Source of the DNA: Kiloniella spongiae
GTDB taxonomy: Bacteria > Pseudomonadota > Alphaproteobacteria > Kiloniellales > Kiloniellaceae
DNA: 64,000 nt
Direction: 5' to 3'
NCBI RefSeq assembly: GCF_001026905.1
Contig: NZ_LAQL01000013.1
Coordinates: 1-64,000, forward strand
The notes below the pieces were generated by a model. The model searched no databases. It saw nothing but the letters and a program-made list of their open reading frames with translations, and was not told where the DNA came from. Every line of letters starts with the position of its first letter. The stretch's first letter is position 1. Both the position numbers and the translations under genes were made by a program. Shown here one piece after another: positions 26,636 through 36,651 of the stretch.

Positions 26636-27056
26636 CAAGCTTGTTAATATCCAAAGCGAGGACGGTCAGTCCTCACTTATCTAAAATTTGAAAAAAATTA
26701 AATTTCTCTCGATATTTTTACCCTTTCTTCTTTTTTTTATCTCTACAATAGTTGTGTACCGCTTAGGTAACATCCTGATAAATTATGTAGTTTTTTGGGA
26801 AAAATAAATAATTTCGGGAAAATGTGCCTATTTTGGCCATGATTACAGGCGATAAAGGAATTGTTATCTATCCGACGCCTTGTTGAGCGAACATACTCTC
26901 CCTAGGTATAGTTTGTAACAATGGTCAAAGAGGTTGAGTTGATATTAGGGTATTGGGGCCTCGGTGGTTCGTAAACGCATACTGTTTACATACTGAAGGC
27001 GCTGGTAAGTCAGCTCAAACGATCTGATCACGATGATTGTGAAGGGAAGTTAATTT
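26636..27056. other. intergenic region clpS-clpA
   Basis: 421 bases with a very AT-rich stretch (about 26680-26830) and the candidate clpA promoter at 26883-26912. No reading frame or hairpin terminator is convincing, so clpS read-through into clpA is possible. Confidence 0.5.
26883..26912 (+). promoter_or_regulatory. candidate clpA promoter
   Basis: TTGAGC (26883-26888) and TATAGT (26907-26912) are separated by 18 bases, a good fit to a housekeeping sigma-70 promoter about 145 bases before clpA. Overlapping it, CTTG (26879) and CCCTAG (from about 26900) vaguely resemble an alphaproteobacterial heat-shock (RpoH) promoter, so dual use is possible. Confidence 0.45.
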
Positions 27057-29363
27057 ATGGCAATGCTATCAAACAATCTGGAACAGACACTGCACAGAGC
27101 CTTGGCCTATGCCAATGAGCGCCGGCATGAATATGCCACGCTAGAGCATCTGTTGCTGTCGCTCACAGAAGATCAGGATGGCATTTCAGTCTTTAGAGCT
27201 TGCGGCGTGGAAATTGAAACACTCCGCGAAGATCTGCTGGATTACATCGATAACGATCTCTCAAATCTAACAACTATTCACCTAGGCGATGCCAAACCAA
27301 CCGCTGGATTCCAACGTGTTTTGCAGCGGGCCGCGATACATGTGCAGTCATCTGGTCGCGAAGAGGTTACGGGGGCCAATGTCTTGGTCGCCATGTTCTC
27401 TGAGCGTGAAAGTCATGCTGTCTTCTTCTTGCAAGAGCAGGAGATGAGCCGACTGGATGCCGTGAATTACATCAGCCATGGCATAACAAAGGTCGAAGGG
27501 CTGGAAGAAACCCGAACTATTCACGGGGCCGATGACCTGATGGAAGATGGCGAGAGCCAGGCAGCCAAAGGGCGCGAAGCAATCGATGCCTATTGTGTTG
27601 ATCTGAACCAAAAAGCCAAAGACGGTAAAATTGATCTGTTGGTCGGGCGTGAACAGGAACTCGAACGTACTATTCAGGTTCTTTGCCGCAGAACAAAAAA
27701 TAACCCTCTTTATGTCGGCGATCCCGGTGTCGGTAAAACGGCTATCGCCGAAGGTTTAGCTAAAAAGATCGTTGATGGCGAAGTTCCTGAAGTTCTCAAG
27801 GATACTAAAATCTTTTCCCTTGATATGGGGTCACTTTTGGCCGGAACACGTTATCGGGGTGATTTTGAAGAACGCCTCAAAGGTGTGGTCAAAGAAGTTG
27901 AAGCCATGGACGGTGCCGTTCTTTTTATCGATGAAATTCACACGGTTATTGGTGCCGGGGCGACGTCGGGCGGTTCTATGGATGCATCAAACTTGCTTAA
28001 ACCTGCGTTGCAGAATGGTGACTTGAGTTGCATCGGGTCAACGACTTACAAAGAATATCGTAATCATTTTGAAAAAGATCGTGCCTTGGTGCGTCGTTTC
28101 CAGAAAATTGATGTGGCAGAACCATCGATCGAAGATGCGGTCAAGATTTTACGGGGCCTGAAACCTTATTACGAAGAGCATCATTCGGTTAAATATTCCA
28201 ACGAAGCCTTACGTACGGCTGTGGAGCTTTCCGCACGTTATATTGGTGATAGGAAGCTACCCGATAAAGCGATTGATGTGATTGATGAGGTCGGCGCATC
28301 ACAGATGCTGTTGCCGGAAGACAAACGGAAAAAATCACTTGGTGTGAAGGACGTTGAAGCTGTGGTGGCCAAGATTGCCCGGATCCCACCGAAGTCGGTT
28401 TCCAAAGATGACAAGTCAGTCCTTAAAAATCTTGAGCGCGATCTTAAGACCATGGTTTATGGTCAGGATCAGGTGATTACCTCGCTTGCATCAGCTATTA
28501 AACTTGCCCGTGCAGGTCTGAGAACACCAGAGAAGCCGATTGGGAGCTACCTTTTCACTGGCCCAACCGGTGTCGGTAAAACAGAAGTGGCAAAACAGTT
28601 GTCTCATTCATTGGGTGTTGAATTAACACGCTTTGACATGTCGGAATATATGGAACGTCATGCAGTTTCCCGTTTGATCGGGGCGCCTCCGGGGTATGTT
28701 GGTTTTGATCAGGGCGGTCTGTTGACTGATGCGATTGATAAGACACCGCATTGCATTCTTTTGCTGGATGAAATTGAAAAAGCACACCCAGATATTTTCA
28801 ATATTCTCCTGCAGGTTATGGATAACGGGCGCTTGACCGATAACAACGGCAAGACCATTGATTTCCGTAACGTTATCCTGATTATGACATCAAACGCTGG
28901 TGCGGCTGATATGGCAAAGCCGGCAATCGGGTTTGGGCGCGAAGTGCGGGTTGGGGATGATGAAGAAGCTGTGAACAAGATCTTCACACCCGAATTCAGA
29001 AATCGTCTGGATGCGATTATTCCGTTCAAAAACCTTTCCCCAGCGGTTATGGCCAAGGTGGTCGACAAGTTCATTATGGAGCTGGAAACCCAGCTTGCTG
29101 ACCGTCAGGTTACTTTTGAACTGTCACCTAAAGCCAAGAAATGGCTGGCAACGGAAGGCTATGATCCGCTCTATGGGGCACGGCCACTGGCCCGTGTTAT
29201 CCAGAACGAAATCAAGAAGCCATTGGCCGAAGAGCTACTATTTGGCAAGCTGACCCGTGGCGGCGTCGTCCGCATTGATATCAAGGATAACAAACCAAGT
29301 TTCAGCTTTCCGGATGAAAAGAAATCCGGACCCAAAAAATCGAGGCGTAAAGAAAAAGCCTGA
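27057..29363 (+). CDS. clpA: ATP-dependent Clp protease ATP-binding subunit ClpA
   Basis: A 768-aa AAA+ unfoldase that works with ClpP and receives substrates from ClpS. It has an N-domain (about 1-145), NBD1 with Walker [11 protein letters not shown] and Walker [14 protein letters not shown], and NBD2 with Walker [11 protein letters not shown] and Walker [14 protein letters not shown]. The ClpP-contacting loop is typical IGF (AIGFGRE, about residue 622). There is no ClpB-type middle coiled coil. The C-terminus is lysine-rich ([14 protein letters not shown]), longer and more basic than in E. coli. Ribosome site GAAGGGAAG. No clpP is in the window. Confidence 0.96.
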   Translation: MAMLSNNLEQTLHRALAYANERRHEYATLEHLLLSLTEDQDGISVFRACGVEIETLREDLLDYIDNDLSNLTTIHLGDAKPTAGFQRVLQRAAIHVQSSGREEVTGANVLVAMFSERESHAVFFLQEQEMSRLDAVNYISHGITKVEGLEETRTIHGADDLMEDGESQAAKGREAIDAYCVDLNQKAKDGKIDLLVGREQELERTIQVLCRRTKNNPLYVGDPGVGKTAIAEGLAKKIVDGEVPEVLKDTKIFSLDMGSLLAGTRYRGDFEERLKGVVKEVEAMDGAVLFIDEIHTVIGAGATSGGSMDASNLLKPALQNGDLSCIGSTTYKEYRNHFEKDRALVRRFQKIDVAEPSIEDAVKILRGLKPYYEEHHSVKYSNEALRTAVELSARYIGDRKLPDKAIDVIDEVGASQMLLPEDKRKKSLGVKDVEAVVAKIARIPPKSVSKDDKSVLKNLERDLKTMVYGQDQVITSLASAIKLARAGLRTPEKPIGSYLFTGPTGVGKTEVAKQLSHSLGVELTRFDMSEYMERHAVSRLIGAPPGYVGFDQGGLLTDAIDKTPHCILLLDEIEKAHPDIFNILLQVMDNGRLTDNNGKTIDFRNVILIMTSNAGAADMAKPAIGFGREVRVGDDEEAVNKIFTPEFRNRLDAIIPFKNLSPAVMAKVVDKFIMELETQLADRQVTFELSPKAKKWLATEGYDPLYGARPLARVIQNEIKKPLAEELLFGKLTRGGVVRIDIKDNKPSFSFPDEKKSGPKKSRRKEKA

Positions 29364-29383
29364 TCTGGGTGATTGAATTTATC

Positions 29384-29416
29384 AAAGGGCCTCGCAAAAT
29401 ACTGCGTGGCCCTTTT
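29384..29416 (+). terminator. intrinsic terminator after clpA
   Basis: AAAGGGCC (29384-29391) pairs with GGCCCTTT (29408-29415), with an inner CGCA/TGCG stem and a following T-rich stretch. Confidence 0.75.
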
Positions 29417-29582
29417 CTTTTGCGAGGAATCTATCGGTCTGTTAGCAATGTAAATTCTTGGGCTGTTATCATTAACTGAAACGCTTGTGACCATTCTAGT
29501 CGCAGGGTAATGATCAGATTAACAAAACTAAAGATTCTGAGTTCTTTTGAACTTGTTTCTGTTTGAACGTTATATATTGATC

Positions 29583-32102
29583 TCAAACATCAACGGCTTG
29601 CTCTGTATCGGTAATGGCTTGGTTATCATTTTGCGAGATGCGGTTTAAGAAGTCAGAATACTGTTCCGGTTGTAGGGGCTTGGCATAGAGATAACCTTGG
29701 AATTGATCGTATCCCAGTGATTTGAGATAGCTGGCTTGTTCCTTAGTCTCGACGCCTTCAGCGATAATGATCAGGTTGAGGGCATGGCCCAGACCGGAAA
29801 TGGCCTTGGCAATGGCTAGCGCATCACTTTCAGGTAAATCCTTCACAAAAGATCTGTCGAGTTTTAGGTGGGTGACAGGGAGTTCCTTTAAGTAACTCAG
29901 GGAAGAGTAACCTGTGCCAAAGTCATCAATGGCTATTGTTGCCCCTGCGTCCCGTAATTGTGTCAACATAGGGGTTATGAGCTCCAATTGCTGAAGCGTG
30001 GTACTTTCTGTGATTTCGATCTGTATTTCACCGGGACTTAAGTTATAACGCTCGACAACGTCCTGATAATCGCCATAGACGTCTCCGTGGAGGAGTTGGA
30101 CGGCTGAAACGTTAATTGCAACATGCCCGGGCGTAAAGTGTTGTTCCCGCCACTTGGCAATCTGTTCCCCGGCAAGATGCATGATTTTTGTGCCGAGTGG
30201 AATGATTTGTTTGCTTTCTTCGGCGATAGGAATGAATTGATCCGGGAAAATAGACCCCTGTGGTGTTTGCCATCTGACCAGTGCTTCGCAGCCTACCGGC
30301 TGTTCAGTGCTGGCATCGATTTTAGGTTGATAAAGGAGGAAAAATTCGTTGTTTTTAATACCTGAAGATATCTTCTTTTCCATTTGAATATTTTCGAGCA
30401 GCTTTTTGTCGAGTTCGGGATCAAAAACTTCAATGCCAGATAACTTTTCTTGCTTGGCATGCTTGTTGAGTTGTTCACACTTGTTCAGGAGTATTTCTGC
30501 ATCCTGCCCGTCTTTGGGGTAAACACAAGCCGAGAAGGTGGCTTCCAAATCAAGGGTATAAGTATTTTCTTCATTTGGTGTATCTGGAAGATTAGCTGTG
30601 TGTTTGAATTTGAGAGTTTCTAGAATTTCGTCGCGCAGAAAATTCAATTGCCGATGTGATAGGTTTGGAGGTGAAAGCAGGATGAAATGCCCACCACCGA
30701 GATGACCTAATGTACAGTTATCACCGAGTAATTTTTGTAATCTCTGACTTATTTCAATTAATATTTCATCTCCAACTTCTCGGCTCAAAAGTTCGTTGAT
30801 CTTGTGAAAAGATGAAATATCAAAATAGAGGATATAAAAATTATGTTTATGGGAAAGTTGGGCCTTTTGGGCAATGTGCTCAATAATCAGCGTTCTATTG
30901 GGTAATCCGGTTAAGGTATCTCGTGTTGCCAGAGATCTAAGCTCTTTTTCTACTTGTATTTGATAACTGACATCAAGTATGACAGCCTGTTTTTTTAGAG
31001 AGCCGTGCCATTCAATTGTAGTTATATTGGTATCCAGGAAAATTGGTGTCCCGTCTTTGCGTAGGCGTTTTTCAGCGGCGAAGTGTATATGACCTTCCTT
31101 TGGCATCTTTCCCATTGACATCAAATCGATAGGATCGAAGAATGTTTTTGCATAATCACCAAGATTTATAAATTCTTGTGTGGTTTGATATCCAAAAATT
31201 TTGGCAGCAGCGGTATTAGAGTAAACAATTTTATTGTTTTCATCTGTGACGACAAAGCCTTGTAGAGAGTTTTCTAGGAGATCTTTAAATCTCTGTTCTG
31301 ATGACCGGATTTGTTTGTTACTCGTTACCAATCGCCTGACAAACATTTTGAGTGTTTTGGCAATATGCGCGATTTCATCTTTTTTATTGAAGGGACTAAC
31401 TTTAACGGGTTGGTACTGTGATGGAGTATCAGGATCCAGCGCAAGAATGTTTCTGCTAATCAATGACAAGGGCTTTGTGACGTAAAAGTATGTGATAAGA
31501 AGCGTGGTGAAAAAGATGATAGCGCTGATTGTGAAGATTGATTGTGCCAGATAGCTGACAAGGACGGTTATATCTTCGATCTGATACTCAATAGAGCCGT
31601 CAATAATGAGCGTCCCTACAAGCTCTGTTGACGGGCCGTTAGCTGCTTGTGTTTTATAGGATAGATCAATGGATATCTGTTCTTGATGTTTGTAGGCAAA
31701 GGCAACAATTGTGTCCCTGACAAGTTTATCAAAAAGAGATTCTTTATGTCGCGAAATTTCTGATGCAGATTTATGCGTGATCACTTCTTTATCTTCGTTG
31801 AGAATTGTCACGGCTTGAATAGCTGGATCTTCTATCAGGCCAGTAACTAAAGAATTGATTGCATCCTCATCAAAATTCCATAAGCCAACAGAGGCACTAT
31901 AAGAGGCAAGTTCAGCTTTGTTATTAAGTTTTTCCTGTTGGTCTTTAAGGGCGAGTTTGGCCAGGCTTTGTCCCATGTACCAGCAGACAATAGTACCAAA
32001 AACGAAACATATGCATAGGGATATTAAAGCTATTTTGAGGCCAAGGCTTTGCTGCTTTTCCTTGAAAAATTCCGACTTTTTCTTAAGGAAGGAAAAGCTC
32101 AT
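29583..32102 (-). CDS. membrane PAS-GGDEF-EAL protein, probable c-di-GMP phosphodiesterase
   Basis: An 839-aa signalling protein. TM1 (about 22-44) and TM2 (about 182-206) enclose a periplasmic sensor of about 140 residues, followed by HAMP (to about 260), PAS (about 265-385), GGDEF (about 390-560) and EAL (about 575-825). The GGDEF signature is degenerate: GGGHF in LGHLGGGHFILL, so diguanylate cyclase activity is unlikely. The EAL domain looks intact: CEALVRW, INVSAVQL, EITEST, DDFGTGYSSL, KLDRSFV and AEGVET are all present. The likely output is therefore hydrolysis of c-di-GMP, perhaps with GTP regulation through the degenerate GGDEF domain. The gene is monocistronic. Confidence 0.92.
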   Translation of the reverse strand: MSFSFLKKKSEFFKEKQQSLGLKIALISLCICFVFGTIVCWYMGQSLAKLALKDQQEKLNNKAELASYSASVGLWNFDEDAINSLVTGLIEDPAIQAVTILNEDKEVITHKSASEISRHKESLFDKLVRDTIVAFAYKHQEQISIDLSYKTQAANGPSTELVGTLIIDGSIEYQIEDITVLVSYLAQSIFTISAIIFFTTLLITYFYVTKPLSLISRNILALDPDTPSQYQPVKVSPFNKKDEIAHIAKTLKMFVRRLVTSNKQIRSSEQRFKDLLENSLQGFVVTDENNKIVYSNTAAAKIFGYQTTQEFINLGDYAKTFFDPIDLMSMGKMPKEGHIHFAAEKRLRKDGTPIFLDTNITTIEWHGSLKKQAVILDVSYQIQVEKELRSLATRDTLTGLPNRTLIIEHIAQKAQLSHKHNFYILYFDISSFHKINELLSREVGDEILIEISQRLQKLLGDNCTLGHLGGGHFILLSPPNLSHRQLNFLRDEILETLKFKHTANLPDTPNEENTYTLDLEATFSACVYPKDGQDAEILLNKCEQLNKHAKQEKLSGIEVFDPELDKKLLENIQMEKKISSGIKNNEFFLLYQPKIDASTEQPVGCEALVRWQTPQGSIFPDQFIPIAEESKQIIPLGTKIMHLAGEQIAKWREQHFTPGHVAINVSAVQLLHGDVYGDYQDVVERYNLSPGEIQIEITESTTLQQLELITPMLTQLRDAGATIAIDDFGTGYSSLSYLKELPVTHLKLDRSFVKDLPESDALAIAKAISGLGHALNLIIIAEGVETKEQASYLKSLGYDQFQGYLYAKPLQPEQYSDFLNRISQNDNQAITDTEQAVDV

Positions 32103-32294
32103 GAGGTTTACCCCTAACAGGAATGGCTTGAATTCGATTTTTTGTTATTAATGTTCGGTCATAAGTGTAGGCTAGATTTGTAAAAATAGTATGAAGTACT
32201 ACCTTTGGGGGTGTTTGAGGAGAGTTAAGTGTCAATGTTGTTAAGGTTTTAACTCTCTAAAACGAAGGCTTTGGTGTTGGGTAAGTTTAGAATG

Positions 32295-32337
32295 TTGCAG
32301 GCAGAAGAGCATATGAAAGCAGTTCTTCTGCCTGCAA
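32295..32337 (-). other. long stem-loop downstream of creD
   Basis: A perfect 14-bp stem (32295-32308 with 32324-32337) immediately after the creD stop. No T-run follows on the minus strand, so it is either an atypical terminator or a 3' stabilising hairpin. Confidence 0.6.
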
Positions 32338-32345
32338 ATAGAAAA

Positions 32346-33830
32346 TTATGTTTCCAAAATTTCTTGATCAGAACTCGTTGCTGCTGGTTCTTCATTTGAG
32401 TGTTTGTTCAAATTTCGGGTCATGTACATCATGACTAATAAAATCAATAGTAATAAGCCGCTGCCCATGGTCAGTGCATAGTCTTCCATCTGTAAAATAG
32501 AGTAGAGGAAGCCATAGAGCGCAGAGAGTAGAGCACCTATAGCAATTCCATTGGTGCGGCCCTTTGTTGCGGCTGTGATATAGCTGGCAATCGAGAGGAC
32601 GGTGACAGCAGCGGCGAGGGAATAGGACAAGCTAAAGCTGATGTGTTCGGACAAAGTCAGAAGTAGCAGGTAGAACACAGAGAGGGAAACCCCGACGAGA
32701 AGGTATTGTACTAGATGTAAACGAATGCCACGGGTGAATTCAAAAACCAATAACATTAAATACGTCAGGGCAACGAACATAATCCCGTATTTGGCGGCAC
32801 GAATAGAGGTGCCATAGTGGGATACAGGCTCAAAAAGCTGTGCTTCAGCAATGATTTCGCCCAAGTTTATATCATCTGATCCACGGAAAACCTGTGGGTA
32901 ATTACGTGACAGGTGGCTGACTTCCCAAGTTGCATTAAAGCTGTCGGTGGTGATATCACGGCTTTTGGGCAGGAACTGTCGAAAGCTTGGGTGAGGCCAG
33001 TCTGCAGAAATATTAATCTGTGTGTTCATGCCCAAAGGAATTGCGCGAATATTACGGCTGCCTCGTAGGGTGGTATCAAACTGCACAGAAAAATCAGACA
33101 AGTCCTGTGATGGGTCAAGTTTCGCAGAAAAGCCACTTACGAGATAGGGTGTTTGAAGTCCCGTACCGGGCATTAATTCCAGTTTTTTGCCATTTACACG
33201 AACGGCTGGCGAAGAGCCGATACCGCTATTGTCTGTCAGGGCAATGGCTATATAAGCTTGGTCATAATGAATCTTCTGCAGATTCTTGATCGGTGGCGGA
33301 TCAAGACGAAAGCTGGCTGATCCTTTGATATCTGCGGTATAAACCAGACTTTTGTAAATGGAACGCTCTCTAAAATCATGGGTGAGATCGCTGTCGAGTT
33401 TTAGATGGTCTGGGAGCATGACAAGTTTGTCTTGGCCGGCGATAATCCGGTCCTTCCCGTTGCTGTCAGTAACACGGGTTTCTGTGGTATAGGGAATAAC
33501 AAGAATTGGTGCGGCGAGAGTCTGTTCCTGCCCCCATTCCTGATCTGTCTCGTGAAGAACCGAGCGATAGAGGCTATGCCTTTCCTGCATCAGGTCATGA
33601 ACCAGGGCTGTTGGAATAAGCATCATCAATGTCAGAAAGCCTATGATAACAGCCTTGATCATCAGCGGATTACTATTGGCTATTTTACCCCCTAAATCGC
33701 CTGTTAATCCAGAGGCCTGTTGAGCATAACGGCCATAGAGCCAACGCAAACAAACAAGTCCGACAATGGCGCAAACGCCTAAAAATAGGACTATGGCCAG
33801 AATGACGAGTACGGTTGTGAAATCGATCAT
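32346..33830 (-). CDS. creD: CreD family inner-membrane protein
   Basis: A 494-aa membrane protein. An N-terminal helix (about 8-30) is followed by a second (about 57-75), then a large periplasmic domain with the CreD phrases ERHSLYRSVLHETDQEWG, VLHxT-like and QTLAAPILVIPY, and six to eight C-terminal helices (about 340-475). Length is slightly above the usual 450 aa because of an extra N-terminal helix and a polar tail. Very strong ribosome site (GGGGGAGGAA). In gammaproteobacteria creD is controlled by CreBC and affects envelope stress and colicin E2 tolerance; no creBC is present here. Molecular function is unknown. Confidence 0.88.
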   Translation of the reverse strand: MIDFTTVLVILAIVLFLGVCAIVGLVCLRWLYGRYAQQASGLTGDLGGKIANSNPLMIKAVIIGFLTLMMLIPTALVHDLMQERHSLYRSVLHETDQEWGQEQTLAAPILVIPYTTETRVTDSNGKDRIIAGQDKLVMLPDHLKLDSDLTHDFRERSIYKSLVYTADIKGSASFRLDPPPIKNLQKIHYDQAYIAIALTDNSGIGSSPAVRVNGKKLELMPGTGLQTPYLVSGFSAKLDPSQDLSDFSVQFDTTLRGSRNIRAIPLGMNTQINISADWPHPSFRQFLPKSRDITTDSFNATWEVSHLSRNYPQVFRGSDDINLGEIIAEAQLFEPVSHYGTSIRAAKYGIMFVALTYLMLLVFEFTRGIRLHLVQYLLVGVSLSVFYLLLLTLSEHISFSLSYSLAAAVTVLSIASYITAATKGRTNGIAIGALLSALYGFLYSILQMEDYALTMGSGLLLLILLVMMYMTRNLNKHSNEEPAATSSDQEILET

Positions 33831-34003
33831 TTTTCCTCCCCCTTAAAGGAAACGTGTTGAAAACAGTAATAATTTTAAGCCGACCAATAGGCCAAGAAGA
33901 GGAAACGTTAGACGCTTATTAAGCACATATTTGGAAGAGATTGAGGCGATTTTATGTAGGAAGTAATTGCAAGTAATAGATTGTTTAATGAAAGTTTTTC
34001 GTT

Positions 34004-34489
34004 TTAGTTGCTCTCTAATTTGAAAATTTTTATTATAAAGATTGTGAAAAATGAGCTTGTGATAAAAATAGGAAAATAAGGGGTATTATTCTCGAAAAGA
34101 CCAAAACTAAATAGTGCAATGATTGAATCTGTAAATATGAAAGGTTCTTCCCTTTTTATACTCTCTATCGTGAATCCTATAATGAATGAGGATATCAAGA
34201 TGGTAAATAAGCATCCATAATGAATGGTGGGTTTCTCCATCGTAATTTGTGTTTGTTTATAGTAATACCAAATAGATAGTAACGTGATTTGCACTATAAT
34301 GAAGTTACTCGTTAGTTTGTGAAAAATCATGCTAATAGAATTATTTAAGGCGTGAATAATATCTTTGTCTAAATATATCCAATCTATAGTAGTATAAATT
34401 GATAAAAATATACTTATTTCAATTATGGATAAGTAAAATGCATGGCTTAGTGATTTGAAAATTATATGATTTTTGAAAGGGTAGGACAT
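34004..34489 (-). CDS. small AT-rich membrane protein, hypothetical
   Basis: A 161-aa predicted membrane protein with four hydrophobic helices (about 17-33, 62-78, 90-107 and 139-155). I recognise no family. Isoleucine, phenylalanine and serine are very abundant and base composition is far more AT-rich than in neighbours, which suggests transferred or orphan DNA. The ribosome site is weak. The regular helix spacing over 160 codons argues for a real gene, but this is one of the least secure calls. Confidence 0.5.
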   Translation of the reverse strand: MSYPFKNHIIFKSLSHAFYLSIIEISIFLSIYTTIDWIYLDKDIIHALNNSISMIFHKLTSNFIIVQITLLSIWYYYKQTQITMEKPTIHYGCLFTILISSFIIGFTIESIKREEPFIFTDSIIALFSFGLFENNTPYFPIFITSSFFTIFIIKIFKLESN

Positions 34490-34648
34490 TTTTATTAGAT
34501 GTTTAATTGTTTAAGAAACAGAGCGCAAAAATTATTAATGTAAAAAATGAGCTATATATTATTCCAAACACCATAATTCATCATAAAGGCGCCTTAATTC
34601 CCTCATTATAAAAAAAGATACTTTTTAGTAAAGATAGATGAAGGCAGC

Positions 34649-35248
34649 ATGAACTTAAAACATACTGTTCCCATTTTCTCTATAGTGCTTCTTGCTGGAT
34701 CATTTGATTTAAGGGCTGAAAATATTACAGGCCAAAATCTTGCCGATGCTGCCTTGGAGCGCACAACTCAGAATGTTGTTTATGATGGCAGTTATCATTC
34801 CATTTCTTATCCCGGTGGAGATGTACCTGCGAACATTGGTGTCTGCACGGATGTGGTTATTCGTAGTTACCGGGCGCTGGGGATTGATTTGCAAAAGCTT
34901 GTGCATGAAGACATGCGGGCAAACTTTGCCAGCTATCCAAAGATATGGGGGCTGAAATCAACAGATCGAAATATCGATCACCGTCGCGTCCCAAATTTGC
35001 GGGTTTTTTTTACCCGTTATGGTCAATCTCTGCCCTTGTCTAGGGATGTTGCGGACTATTTACCAGGTGATCTGGTGACCTGGAACTTGAATAAAAGTGG
35101 GTCATTGCCGCACATCGGTATTGTCAGCGATCGAAAATCGTCCAACAGCGTGCCTCTGATCGTACACAATATCGGTTTCGGACCACAAATTGAAGATATG
35201 TTGTTCGACTATAAAATGACGGGGCATTACCGTTACATAGAACGGTAA
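34649..35248 (+). CDS. DUF1287 domain protein (NlpC/P60-like, secreted)
   Basis: A 199-aa secreted protein. A hydrophobic signal peptide ends near LRAENI (about residue 24). The DUF1287 core follows: DAALERTTQNVVYDGSY, the cysteine in NIGVCTDVVIRSYR, DIDHRRVPNL-like DRNIDHRRVPNL, DYLPGDLVTW, and the histidines in LPHIGIVSD and VHNIG. Cys and His at these spacings resemble the NlpC/P60 papain-like fold, so cell-wall amidase activity is plausible though unproven. The homologue in E. coli is YijF. It ends 5 bases before the convergent DUF482 gene, leaving no space for a terminator. Confidence 0.87.
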   Translation: MNLKHTVPIFSIVLLAGSFDLRAENITGQNLADAALERTTQNVVYDGSYHSISYPGGDVPANIGVCTDVVIRSYRALGIDLQKLVHEDMRANFASYPKIWGLKSTDRNIDHRRVPNLRVFFTRYGQSLPLSRDVADYLPGDLVTWNLNKSGSLPHIGIVSDRKSSNSVPLIVHNIGFGPQIEDMLFDYKMTGHYRYIER

Positions 35249-35253
35249 CGTCG

Positions 35254-36426
35254 TTACTTTTTAAAGGGTCCGGTTTCGTTTAGCATTTCTATCTCGTGGT
35301 CAACCGCCGGGTTTTCACTTTGGAGAAAACGGGCAATGGCATCGCGGAAATTGGGGTCGGGTATTGCGTGGAGGCTATAAGTTTTGGTCGGCAGGTATCC
35401 GCGCTGGATTTTATGGTCACCCTGTGCTCCGGCTTCGACCCGCTTAAGTCCATGGGTAATGGCATAGTCGATGGCCTGATAGTAACAGAGTTCAAAGTGC
35501 AGGTTGGGGTAATGTCCGTGCGATCCCCAGTTGCGACCATAGAGCGTGTCGCCCCCTACCAGATTGAGAGCACCGGCCACCATAATCGGACTGGCGTGTG
35601 ATTGGTCCCATGCGGTACTCAGGACAACCTTGTCGCTCAATTTTGATCCTAGAAGCTGAAAGAAATCATGATTGAGGTAGTCGTGAGCGTATTTTTTATC
35701 AACTGTGCTGAGATAGAGTTGATAAAATTGATCACAAATTTCCGGCGTCAGATCATCGCCTGTTAAGGTCTTTATTTCCAAATCATGGCCGTGTGCTTCG
35801 CGGCGTTCTTTTTTGATGGCTTTGCGTTTGCGAGAAGATAAAGCGGCAAGAAAATCATCAAAATTTTGATAGTTGTTATTTTCCCAGTGATATTGCATTC
35901 CAGTACGGGCGAGCAGTCCGACATCTTTAAGAGCGTGCCATTCCTGTTCTGTGGTAAAGGTCAGGTGCAGGGATGAGGCTTCATACTGCTGCAAGATCTG
36001 AAGCATGGCGTTGATCAGGGCCAAGCGAAGCTCTTTTGTTTCTTCTAGTGTCGTCGATGTAATCAGCAGACGTTTGCCTGTTACCGGGCTAAAGGGAACT
36101 GCAGATTGTAACTTGGGATAATAGGCTCGTCCTGCACGCTCGTAGGCGTTTGCCCAGCTCCAGTCAAAGACGTATTCACCGTAGGAGTGACTTTTTAGGT
36201 AGAGCGGTGCACAGGCAATTATATTGCCGTTATCATCCATGATCGTGAGGTGTTGAGGTTGCCATCCCGTTTCTGCACTGACCGAGCCACTTTCTTCCAA
36301 GGCAGATAAAAAGGCGTGGGAAATAAAGGGGTTATTATCTGGCGCATCGTTCTGGGCACAGCGATTCCAGGCCTCTGAAGGAATGCTGTTTATGCCGGGG
36401 TGAACTTCAACGCGCAACTGGCTCAT
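35254..36426 (-). CDS. DUF482 / FemAB-like GNAT N-acetyltransferase
   Basis: A 390-aa cytoplasmic protein of the DUF482 (FemAB-like, double GNAT fold) family, often annotated as peptidoglycan or peptidogalycan biosynthesis protein. Family phrases are FISHAFLSALEESGSV, GWQPQHLTI, YGEYVFDWSWANAYERAG, YYPKLQSAVPFSPVTGKRLL, LSSRKRKAIKKERR, and LPTKTYSLHAIPDPNF near the C-terminus. Full length. The role is unknown; transfer of an aminoacyl or acyl group is inferred from the fold. The start ATG is at 36426. It is separated from upstream ridA by a terminator. Confidence 0.88.
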   Translation of the reverse strand: MSQLRVEVHPGINSIPSEAWNRCAQNDAPDNNPFISHAFLSALEESGSVSAETGWQPQHLTIMDDNGNIIACAPLYLKSHSYGEYVFDWSWANAYERAGRAYYPKLQSAVPFSPVTGKRLLITSTTLEETKELRLALINAMLQILQQYEASSLHLTFTTEQEWHALKDVGLLARTGMQYHWENNNYQNFDDFLAALSSRKRKAIKKERREAHGHDLEIKTLTGDDLTPEICDQFYQLYLSTVDKKYAHDYLNHDFFQLLGSKLSDKVVLSTAWDQSHASPIMVAGALNLVGGDTLYGRNWGSHGHYPNLHFELCYYQAIDYAITHGLKRVEAGAQGDHKIQRGYLPTKTYSLHAIPDPNFRDAIARFLQSENPAVDHEIEMLNETGPFKK

Positions 36427-36564
36427 TCATGACCTGATTAATCAAGGCGGGACAAGAAAATACTGTTCGCTAAAAATAGGAAGCTCAGCTTGTGGATACA
36501 AGGTTTAGAGAGGGCAGAGGATGAATTTAGAGGTAGATCTCGATTTTCTTTGCTTGGAATAAGC

Positions 36565-36592
36565 AAAAGGCAGGCTGTTGCGCCTGCCTTTT
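36565..36592 (-). terminator. intrinsic terminator after ridA
   Basis: A perfect 11-bp stem, AAAAGGCAGGC / GCCTGCCTTTT (36565-36575 with 36582-36592), with a 6-base loop and T-rich arm, 60 bases past the ridA stop. Confidence 0.88.
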
Positions 36593-36651
36593 GTCGTTGT
36601 GATTTCTTCCGGCTTAGTGCCTTAAGATAGCATTAGCCGAAGAAAAATAAC

